In this document: one piece after another, positions 55,948 to 63,157 of the stretch
Layout: every line of letters starts with the position of its first letter
Position numbering within the stretch: position 1 is the first letter of the stretch
Source: Kordia sp039026955
GTDB lineage: Bacteria > Bacteroidota > Bacteroidia > Flavobacteriales > Flavobacteriaceae
DNA length: 64,000 nucleotides
NCBI GenBank assembly: GCA_039026955.1
Contig: JBCCLH010000011.1
Coordinates: 1-64,000, forward strand
Direction: 5' to 3'
Made by a program: the position numbers and the translations under genes
The notes under the pieces: model-generated
The model's input: the letters and a program-made list of their open reading frames with translations, nothing else
Told to the model about the DNA's origin: nothing
Databases searched by the model: none

Positions 55948-56377
55948 TGGGTTTTGGATTTTGGGTCGCTTTGCTGTTAGCTGTTAGCTGTTAGCAAAGA
56001 TACTTTTTCATTTAGTATTTTGAGTTTTATATTTTAACTTTTGCAATTCGTTTGTTGTAAGTTGGTCGCTTTGCTCTGTTTTGAGTTGTTTTTTTGTTGA
56101 TTCGTGGATTTGTCAATTTATTTATTTTTGCGTTTGGAACGTTAGCTTATAAACAACTGATCTTTAAAAATAGTAAACGGTTGTTTCTACTTTTTTATCA
56201 CGAATACACGAATTATTCTTTTGTTTTATACAACGTTACATCGAGTGATTCTTGCAATGAAATGGAGAAAAACTGTATCCAGAAGTACTTTAAAATGTTA
56301 ATTTTTTTAATTGAAAACTGTTAGAAACATCATTACAAAACAAAAAGTTTAAACCACTTCATTATCAAATTGATACA
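55948..56377. other. Intergenic region with short repeat words
   Basis: 430 bases without a gene. Just before the gamma-CA start are gtcgctttgct and three tandem TGTTAGC units (55976-56000), related to the post-stop words elsewhere; gtcgctttgctc recurs at about 56063. gttgattcgtggatttgtca (about 56096) and cacgaatacacgaatta (about 56199) echo the words at 30820. Confidence 0.45.
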
Positions 56378-59011
56378 TTAATGAATAGAATCCTTCTTCT
56401 TTTTCTTCTTCCCAAATAATCCGCCCAACACACTTTTTACTTCATTAATTGGTGAATTTGGTGTGGTTACGGTGGAATCTTTTTTCTTGTCATTTCCTAA
56501 AATTCCACCCAAAATACTATCCACTTGATCGTTGCCTGTTTTGATATTTCCCAACGCTTCTTGTGCTTTAATTTTGGCTAATTTTACCGCTAAATCTTTT
56601 GTGGCGCTTGCCAAATCGGTAGTGAAATTGGGACTGGTAAAATTCCCAGAAATCTTTGTAGACACTGGAATCGAAATGTTTTTTGCTTCTTCCGATTTGA
56701 TTTGTGAAAGCAACGATGTGACTTCCGAGCCTAAGTATTTTGCCGGAATCTGAAACTTCGCATTATAATTCAACGATTGGTCAAATCCGTGACTTCCGTC
56801 TATTGTAATTTCGATGTCTTTATAATTGAATGAAAACGGTTTTACGCTGACTTTTCCATCATCAAAAGATAGTTTCGCTTTGATGTCTTCAATGTCAACT
56901 TTGTTAAGATCGATAAACGTCAATTGATTGTTAATCGTATTAAAAAAGTCAATATTGCTCGATTTTAACGTTGTCGTCAACAATTCCGCAAAGGCATTTC
57001 CTGAAATCGTGGTTAAATTCGGCGTGTAGCTTTCGCTTAAATCACCTTTCAGCGAAATATTGGTGTTCAATTTTCCATCTAGTGCTTTGGCGATAGGCGC
57101 AATGGTTTGTAGCAATTCCAATCCGTTGAATGATTTCGACAAATCGAACGAATCCATGCCTAAATCCATCGCAAATGTTGGCGTTTCTTCTTTGGTAGAA
57201 ACCAGTCCGTTCATGATAATTTTCCCATCAAATACATCCGAAGTCACATCGTTTAAAATCGCTTTTCCATCCTCTAAAGCCAAACTTCCTTTTACATTAT
57301 TTAGCGTAATATTATCGTAAAATACCTTTTTAGATTGTACATTGATATTACAATCTAAAAACTCAGGGATTTTCAACGCTTCTCCTTGTGCTACTTCTGT
57401 ATTTTGATTCTCGCTTCCTTCTTCACTCGCCACCATAAAATCACTCACATAAAACGCATCTGAATTGACATTAAAGTTTCCTTTTAATTTCCCTTCATTA
57501 AATAAAAAACCAAGTAAATTCTCAATAGTTCCAGTAGCTTTTATATCGCTCTTTCCACTTGTTGCATCAAATTTGTTAAGGGTAATTTTTCCGGGAACAA
57601 AAACAATCGTAGCTTTTGAAATGGCAAGTGGATTTACCACATCTTTTGAAGAGAATAAAAAGTCTGACAATCGCATGTTTCCTGTGTTTTTTATGCGATT
57701 GTATTGTCCTGTCGAAATGGCGTTCATGTCAAAACTAGTCGTCAAATTTGCATCTAAAATTCCGCTTAGTTCTTTATTTAATTCGATAGGATACGCTTTG
57801 GAAAGATTTCCTAAATTCAATATTCCATTAACTGTCGCATTCACTTTAGGATTAGTCACTAATTGTGAAAATGTTCCATTGCTACGAAAAACATCTTGGT
57901 CAATTTTAAACGCCAAATCATTCACTTGAAGAAAGGTATCTTCTGTTTTTCCAGTCGTATTTTTTAATTGTGCATCAATGTAGATGTTTTCTACGCTTTT
58001 CGGTAGATCTGGATACTTAAAAGATGCATTGTCGGAAACTACTTTGATATCAATTTTTGGAATGTGTGTAGCGTCCACAATTCCTTTAATTTCTCCTGAA
58101 ACTTCAAAGTTTCCAGTAGTTTTTACATCAGCAATATTTTTTGCGTATGCTTCTGGAATGACTGCTAAAAAGTTTTTAAAATCAGATGAAGGCGTTTGCA
58201 ATGTCAAGTCAATTTCTTGTGAGTCTGGATTGATCTGCACAAAACCATCAAACTTTAATGGCAACTGATTTATGAGCGCATTATTGTCTAAAAAACTATA
58301 CTTTCCATTTGCCAAATCCATTCCAATCATAGCATCCAAATTAATTTGCTGTTTGTTGATATACTTCATATCTTCTAGGGCAAACGAAACCAGTGCATTC
58401 GTAGTCGTCTCCAACTCAGAAGTCGCCAAAGAAAAGTCGCCAAAACCTTCGTGTTGTAAATTTTCAACGGTTAAATAAGTGTTGCTTTTGGAGTCGTGAT
58501 ATTTTATATCTGTATTGAGAATGTGATAATTATCTATTTGGAATTTAAAATCGGAACTTCCTTCGGTAGTTTCTGCTTTTTCTGGCGTGTCACTCGGTTT
58601 TGCAATATCATAATTTGCATTGCCTTCTTCGTCAACTTCGATGTTTAATTTTGCGTTATCAATCGTGAAACTGTAAATCTGAATCGCTTCGTTTTCACCT
58701 TTAAAAAGTTCGCCAATACCAGTAGTTACCGCGACTTCTTTTCCATAAAAAAGTGTGTCGTTTTCAAAAGGTGTATTGTTGATGACTTCCACATCTGCTA
58801 GCACAATAGAAGCCTTCGGGAAGTTGCGAAAAAAGCTAATGTCTGCATCCGCAAAATCAACACGCGCATTGATACTTTCGTTAATGCTATCTTTCACCAT
58901 AGCAATGATTTTATCTTTAAAAAGATAGGGCGTTGCAATTAAGGCAATCAAAAGAATGAGGAAGGTAATTCCTGTGATTTTGAGAATTTTTTTTACTTTT
59001 TTCACTTTCAT
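56378..59011 (-). CDS. AsmA-like protein
   Basis: 877 residues from the ATG at 59011 (MKVKKVKKILKITG). One N-terminal helix (GITFLILLIALIATPYLF) then AsmA N domain (SINARVDFADADISFFRNFPKAS) and a very long beta-rich body with the C-terminal AsmA/DUF748-like repeats. It ends in a Lys/Ser tail with glycine (GGLFGKKKKKKDSIH). Members bridge the two membranes and are thought to transport lipids to the outer membrane. Single gene. Confidence 0.85.
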   Translation of the reverse strand: MKVKKVKKILKITGITFLILLIALIATPYLFKDKIIAMVKDSINESINARVDFADADISFFRNFPKASIVLADVEVINNTPFENDTLFYGKEVAVTTGIGELFKGENEAIQIYSFTIDNAKLNIEVDEEGNANYDIAKPSDTPEKAETTEGSSDFKFQIDNYHILNTDIKYHDSKSNTYLTVENLQHEGFGDFSLATSELETTTNALVSFALEDMKYINKQQINLDAMIGMDLANGKYSFLDNNALINQLPLKFDGFVQINPDSQEIDLTLQTPSSDFKNFLAVIPEAYAKNIADVKTTGNFEVSGEIKGIVDATHIPKIDIKVVSDNASFKYPDLPKSVENIYIDAQLKNTTGKTEDTFLQVNDLAFKIDQDVFRSNGTFSQLVTNPKVNATVNGILNLGNLSKAYPIELNKELSGILDANLTTSFDMNAISTGQYNRIKNTGNMRLSDFLFSSKDVVNPLAISKATIVFVPGKITLNKFDATSGKSDIKATGTIENLLGFLFNEGKLKGNFNVNSDAFYVSDFMVASEEGSENQNTEVAQGEALKIPEFLDCNINVQSKKVFYDNITLNNVKGSLALEDGKAILNDVTSDVFDGKIIMNGLVSTKEETPTFAMDLGMDSFDLSKSFNGLELLQTIAPIAKALDGKLNTNISLKGDLSESYTPNLTTISGNAFAELLTTTLKSSNIDFFNTINNQLTFIDLNKVDIEDIKAKLSFDDGKVSVKPFSFNYKDIEITIDGSHGFDQSLNYNAKFQIPAKYLGSEVTSLLSQIKSEEAKNISIPVSTKISGNFTSPNFTTDLASATKDLAVKLAKIKAQEALGNIKTGNDQVDSILGGILGNDKKKDSTVTTPNSPINEVKSVLGGLFGKKKKKKDSIH

Positions 59012-59093
59012 GGTGTTGGCTTTTATATCCAACTTCTAAGAACGTGAAATTTCAAAAAATCACTGTTAAGAAGTTGATAAATTTTCAGAAAAT

Positions 59094-59819
59094 TTAGACA
59101 GCAGTTTCATCATAACTATCTAAATCAATTTCTTCACCAATTTCCAAGCCAAAACGCTTTCGGAATGCATACACTATTAAATATAAAAAAGGTGTATCGA
59201 CAAAAGCGACTAAAATTTTAAAGATTACGCCGCTAGCAATTAAGCCAAGATAAATGCCCCACGGTAAAATTTCAAACACACATAACAAGGTTATTACAGA
59301 AAAGGTATCTACAAATTGCGAAGCGAACGTTGAGAAGTTATTGCGCAACCATAAATGTTTTCCTTTAGTGATTTTTTTCCAAAAATGATACAACTGAATA
59401 TCAATAAACTGCGCAAAAAGATACGACAGCATCGAAGCAAACACTGCCAAAGGTGCATTTCCAAAAACCTGTACAAACGTTTCATCACTTACAGGAGAAT
59501 TGTCCAAAGCAGGAACATTTTTAGAAATATAAATGATTCCCAACGAAAATACAGAAGCAAAAATTCCCGCAATGACGACTTGATTGGCTTTCTTTTTTCC
59601 GTAAATCTCTGAAATGGCATCAGTAATCAAAAAGGTGAGCGGATAGGGTAACAATCCTACAGAAAGCTCAAAAAGATTGGCGCCAAAAACCTTGATATCT
59701 ACTGGATACCAATAAAAGAATTTTTGAAAAATTAAGTTGGAAACTACTAAGGAAGTAATGAATAATGCAGCTAGATACAAATAAATCTTAGCTGCAAGTT
59801 TTTTGTCGGCTACAGTCAT
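59094..59819 (-). CDS. yhhQ: Queuosine precursor transporter
   Basis: 241 residues, about six helices. VSNLIFQKFF, LPYPLTFLITDAISEIYGKKKA and FVDTFSVITLLCVFE-type segments are family signatures. Imports preQ1/preQ0 or queuosine bases across the inner membrane. Confidence 0.9.
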   Translation of the reverse strand: MTVADKKLAAKIYLYLAALFITSLVVSNLIFQKFFYWYPVDIKVFGANLFELSVGLLPYPLTFLITDAISEIYGKKKANQVVIAGIFASVFSLGIIYISKNVPALDNSPVSDETFVQVFGNAPLAVFASMLSYLFAQFIDIQLYHFWKKITKGKHLWLRNNFSTFASQFVDTFSVITLLCVFEILPWGIYLGLIASGVIFKILVAFVDTPFLYLIVYAFRKRFGLEIGEEIDLDSYDETAV

Positions 59820-59992
59820 AGGGTAAAGATACTAAAGTTTCTTCTAGTAGCATGTTATTACTGAAAATGATACGTTTTGTTTCAAATTTAGAAATATGGA
59901 AAAGTTGCTGTTTTTTTGGGAAGAAACTTTTATGTTTTGGATTGAAACACGTATTTGACAAAAGTTTCTTCAAGCAATTTCTACTTTCTAGT

Positions 59993-60029
59993 CGTCATAT
60001 ATAAATCGCGACTCGTTATTTATAAATGG
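59993..60029 (+). promoter_or_regulatory. Paired 21-bp-spaced direct repeats, peptide 1
   Basis: CGTCATATATAAATCG (59993) and CGTTATTTATAAATGG (60014) are direct repeats with a period of 21 bp, ending 14 bases before the TTTG box. This is the geometry expected for a LytTR activator. The same pair occurs before peptide 2 at +435. Confidence 0.7.
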
Positions 60030-60043
60030 ATGATTACAAGTCT

Positions 60044-60074
60044 TTTGATGCTGTTTTTTCTCCCTGTAGATTTG
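60044..60074 (+). promoter_or_regulatory. Promoter of RiPP peptide 1
   Basis: TTTG (60044-60047), 19 bases, TAGATTTG (60067-60074). Both boxes lie at exactly the same distances from the ATG as those of peptide 2. Confidence 0.75.
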
Positions 60075-60103
60075 TGCTGTTATTAATTCAAAATTAAATT
60101 ATT

Positions 60104-60337
60104 ATGAAAAGAAAAAGTTTAAAAACACTAGGATTGAACAAAAGCAAAGTTTCTAGCTTATCAGCGCAATTACTAACTGGAGGAGATGATACAGTTCCTA
60201 CTTCTAGTTTGGCTACTTCTGGTGTTACAGGAACTCCAACAAGTACACAACTTACGGATATTGCTTGTAGCTTGGCATGTACAGGACCTATTTCTGGATC
60301 ACCTTCAGCACACCCAGGAGGTTGCAAAGACAAATAA
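60104..60337 (+). CDS. Class I lanthipeptide-like RiPP precursor 1
   Basis: 77 residues. Basic leader MKRKSLKTLGLNKSKVSSLS with the LxLNKxxVSSL pattern, ending at a Gly-Gly (residues 26-27, LLTGG). Core of about 50 residues, rich in Ser/Thr with three Cys (IACSLACTG and GGCKDK). The leader pattern is known from Bacteroidota class I lanthipeptide/GG-type natural product precursors. No lanB/lanC or transporter gene is in the window. Own promoter and terminator. Confidence 0.8.
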   Translation: MKRKSLKTLGLNKSKVSSLSAQLLTGGDDTVPTSSLATSGVTGTPTSTQLTDIACSLACTGPISGSPSAHPGGCKDK

Positions 60338-60374
60338 TCTGTGATCAGATGTAATTTTTATGTATGACTAAACG

Positions 60375-60410
60375 AAATCTCTTTGTGAAATAAATTACAA
60401 AGAGATTTTT
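60375..60410 (+). terminator. Terminator of peptide 1
   Basis: Perfect 12-bp stem AAATCTCTTTGT/ACAAAGAGATTT with a 10-base loop, then T. Confidence 0.9.
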
Positions 60411-60427
60411 AACGTTTCTTTTAGAAT

Positions 60428-60464
60428 CGTAATTTATAAATCACGAGTCGTAATTTATAAATTG
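60428..60464 (+). promoter_or_regulatory. Paired 21-bp-spaced direct repeats, peptide 2
   Basis: CGTAATTTATAAATCA (60428) and CGTAATTTATAAATTG (60449), period 21 bp. First 14 bases identical between the two units. Confidence 0.75.
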
Positions 60465-60478
60465 TTGATTATAAATGA

Positions 60479-60509
60479 TTTGATTGATTTTTTTAGATGA
60501 ATACTTTTG
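60479..60509 (+). promoter_or_regulatory. Promoter of RiPP peptide 2
   Basis: TTTG (60479-60482), 19 bases, TACTTTTG (60502-60509), same distance to the ATG as in peptide 1. Confidence 0.75.
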
Positions 60510-60538
60510 TATCGTTATGAATTTAAAATAAAAAAATT

Positions 60539-60754
60539 ATGAAAAGAAAAAGCTTAAAAAGTTTAGCATTGAACAAAAACAAAGTATCTAGTTTAATTGA
60601 CATGCAAGTAACAGGAGGAGATACGTCTTCTACATTTGGACAACTTTCATACAGAGGATGGACGTGTCCACACGAAGTAAGTGAATTCTGCGGAAGCGGA
60701 ACTACAGGACCAGCGCCAACAAATGATGACGCTTCTGTTTGTAAGTGTAAATAA
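60539..60754 (+). CDS. Class I lanthipeptide-like RiPP precursor 2
   Basis: 71 residues. Leader MKRKSLKSLALNKNKVSSLI ends at a Gly-Gly (residues about 26-27, QVTGG). It is nearly the same as the leader of precursor 1 (about 14 of the first 19 residues identical). The core is unrelated in sequence, with four Cys (GWTCPHEVSEFCGSG, SVCKCK) and many Ser/Thr. This conserved-leader, diverged-core pattern is typical of RiPP substrates of one shared enzyme. Confidence 0.8.
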   Translation: MKRKSLKSLALNKNKVSSLIDMQVTGGDTSSTFGQLSYRGWTCPHEVSEFCGSGTTGPAPTNDDASVCKCK

Positions 60755-60777
60755 TGCATAGATTCGCATAAAAAAAT

Positions 60778-60812
60778 GAAAGCCTTTCTGTTTTTTCAGA
60801 AAGGCTTTCTCT
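60778..60812 (+). terminator. Terminator of peptide 2
   Basis: 13-bp stem GAAAGCCTTTCTG/CAGAAAGGCTTTC with a six-T loop, followed by TCTCTTG. Confidence 0.8.
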
Positions 60813-60843
60813 TGTGATTAATGTAAACTAACAAATTTATTTA

Positions 60844-61057
60844 ACGTGAGTTCGATGTAATTGTTTCATTAAATATTTAATAGTCAATAACTTAAGTGAA
60901 TTGTCAAATCGAGCGCAGTCGAGATTCAATCGAAATTTTAACTTTTATAGTGTTCTCGTGAGCTACGCTCGGTACTTTCAGTAATGCTCGAACTGACAAA
61001 TATTTGTTTTTCAGTCAATTACGAGTAATTTGATAGTTTCTTATGTCGAACTCACGT
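60844..61057 (-). repeat. Palindromic element family A, copy 3, with 6-bp target duplication
   Basis: 214 bp, opposite orientation to copies 1 and 2. Ends ACGTGAGTTCG and CGAACTCACGT. Both flanks are TATTTA (60838-60843 and 61058-61063), a perfect target duplication. Closely similar to copy 1 apart from a deletion of about 20-25 bases in one arm of the internal hairpin. The inner end supplies the last base of the sppA stop codon. Confidence 0.88.
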
Positions 61058-62823
61058 TATTTAATCTCAATTTCGTACGGCAATAACAATTGCGGACCTT
61101 CCATTTGAGAAAGCTTCTTTAACTTTTTTAATAATTGATAGTTTTTATCGCCTAATTCTTCTCGTAAAATCTCTTCTTTCGTTTGAATGTAACCACCTGT
61201 ATACTGATTGATGATACTTTGCAAATCTTTTTCATATACTGGCAATTCTAACGTTTCGTAGCTTGAAATATTTGCTGCTTTCGCTGCTGCTTGCAACGCC
61301 ATATCCAAACCGCCAATTTCATCGACTAAGCCTATTTTTACTGCATCGTTTCCTGTCCAAACGCGTCCTTGTGCAATTTCGTCTACGGCTTCAACCGTCA
61401 TATTACGACCATCTGCTACACGTTGTGTAAATAAGCTGTACACATCTTCAATACCTTCTTTAATCAATGCACGTTGTTCATCGGTCATAGGTTCAAAAAT
61501 GCTGTATTCTACAGAGTTCTTATTCGTACCTACTTGTTCTGCATTGATTCCCAATTCATCGACCAATTTATGGATGTTTGGAACCGTACCAAACACACCA
61601 ATACTTCCTGTGATGGTATTTGGTTCTGCAAAAATTTCGTCAGCGCCGCAAGCAATATAATATCCACCAGAAGCCGCCAAATTCCCCATCGATACAATGA
61701 CAGGTTTTACGCGTTTTGTCAACTCAATTTCTCTCCAAATCAATTCGCTCGCCAATGCACTTCCACCAGGAGAATCAATACGTAAAACAATTGCTTTTAC
61801 ACGATCGTCTTCTCTAGCTTCTTTCAGCGATTCGTTCATAATACCTGGTCCAATGATAGTTTCGCTACCTTCAGTATCCATAATTTCGCCTTGCGCATAA
61901 ATAATAGCAATTTTATCTCCGGAAGCAGTAGAAATTTTTCGATGTCCAACATAACGTGCGTATTTGTAAATATCCATGCGATTGACCAAAGTATTTTCAC
62001 CCATCGCATTTTGAATTCCCGCTTCATATTCGTCTTGATATCCGATTTTATCAATCAATTCGGCTTTTAAGGCACTTTCTGCGGTACGACCCGCCAATTC
62101 ATCTGCCAATACGTTCAACTTATCAGAAGTAATATTTCTACTAGCGCTGATTTCTTTTCGCATTTCGTCCCAAATCGATTGTAAAAACACAGAGATCTGC
62201 TCGCGATTGGCTTCACTCATTTCTTGACTGATGTATCCTTCCACAGCACTTTTATACTTTCCGTGACGAATCACTTCCATTTTTACACCGTATTTCTCTT
62301 GAAAATCCTTGTAATACATACGCTCCATTGCCAAGCCTTTAAAATCTAGCGCACCGACAGGATTTAGATATATTGTATCTGCTACCGAATTTAAATAGTA
62401 ATCTTTTTGTGAATAATAATCGCCATAGGAAACAATGAATTTCCCCGATTCTTTAAAGGAAAGTAAGGCGTCACGCAAGGCTTTGGTTTGTGCCATTCCT
62501 GCGCTGATGGAGTTATTTTTAATAGAAATTCCTTTGATTTTATTGTCGTCTGTCGCGTAATTGATCGCATCAATAATATTGAACAGTCCGTCGTATTCAG
62601 GTTCGTTAGGGAAGAAAGGCACTTGGCTGTAGTCAAATCGCCCACCGTAATCGTCAATAGGTTGACTCAAATCCAATTCTAGAATCGTATTTTTCTTCAC
62701 AGTAATCAAATCGTCGGGAGAACTTGAATTCATAAAGAAAACTAAAAACAAGATTAAAAAGCAAAGGGCAACAAAAATCGTCATTCCCACAATAGTGGAA
62801 AGTACACGTTTAAAAAAATTCAT
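61057..62823 (-). CDS. sppA: Signal peptide peptidase SppA, 67-kDa type
   Basis: 588 residues from the ATG at 62823 (MNFFKRVLSTIVGMTIFVAL), with one N-terminal helix. Two S49 peptidase domains: the first carries the Lys in EVIRHGKYKSAVEG (about residue 190), the second the Ser in MGNLAASGGYYIACGADE (about 390). Degrades leftover signal peptides in the inner membrane. TATTTTTG at 62847-62840 is a candidate -7 box. The stop codon is formed at the boundary with the family A element. Confidence 0.93.
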   Translation of the reverse strand: MNFFKRVLSTIVGMTIFVALCFLILFLVFFMNSSSPDDLITVKKNTILELDLSQPIDDYGGRFDYSQVPFFPNEPEYDGLFNIIDAINYATDDNKIKGISIKNNSISAGMAQTKALRDALLSFKESGKFIVSYGDYYSQKDYYLNSVADTIYLNPVGALDFKGLAMERMYYKDFQEKYGVKMEVIRHGKYKSAVEGYISQEMSEANREQISVFLQSIWDEMRKEISASRNITSDKLNVLADELAGRTAESALKAELIDKIGYQDEYEAGIQNAMGENTLVNRMDIYKYARYVGHRKISTASGDKIAIIYAQGEIMDTEGSETIIGPGIMNESLKEAREDDRVKAIVLRIDSPGGSALASELIWREIELTKRVKPVIVSMGNLAASGGYYIACGADEIFAEPNTITGSIGVFGTVPNIHKLVDELGINAEQVGTNKNSVEYSIFEPMTDEQRALIKEGIEDVYSLFTQRVADGRNMTVEAVDEIAQGRVWTGNDAVKIGLVDEIGGLDMALQAAAKAANISSYETLELPVYEKDLQSIINQYTGGYIQTKEEILREELGDKNYQLLKKLKKLSQMEGPQLLLPYEIEIK

Positions 62824-62873
62824 AGCTGTATATTTTGTACAAAAATATCTATTAAAATTCGAATTAGAAAGTA

Positions 62874-63036
62874 ATACCAAGTCAACTTAACTATGCAACA
62901 TATAAGCTTGTTCATTTGGCATCCTAGTTTCTTGCGACTATTTTCCGTAGCTAAGGCTATGCAAAACATTCACTGCGTCCTAGGCTACCAAAGCAACTTC
63001 GCTTCTAAAGTCACATAGTAAAGTTGATTTGGTATA
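62874..63036 (+). repeat. Palindromic element family B, copy 3
   Basis: 163 bp, same orientation and exact length as copies 1 and 2. Outer arms ATACCAAGTCAACTTAACTATG and CATAGTAAAGTTGATTTGG differ from those of copy 1 at matching positions on both arms, keeping the pairing. It lies between divergent sppA and folK. Confidence 0.85.
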
Positions 63037-63093
63037 AGTGCACTTTTCTATTGAAAAGTTACGTTTTTGTGAAATTATTTACACAAACTTTTT

Positions 63094-63124
63094 TTGAGTT
63101 TGCAGAAAGGAGTTTCTATCTTTG
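63094..63124 (+). promoter_or_regulatory. Promoter of folK-dNK
   Basis: TTG (63094-63096), 20 bases, TATCTTTG (63117-63124). Fits the Bacteroidota promoter. Confidence 0.6.
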
Positions 63125-63157
63125 GCGCAGCTATTTTCAGCGGACAAATCTATTTAA

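Noticed and set aside
57465..57929. Plus-strand frame of 154 codons inside the AsmA-like gene
   Set aside because: Antisense to a continuous 877-residue beta-rich protein. No start signal and no similarity recognised.
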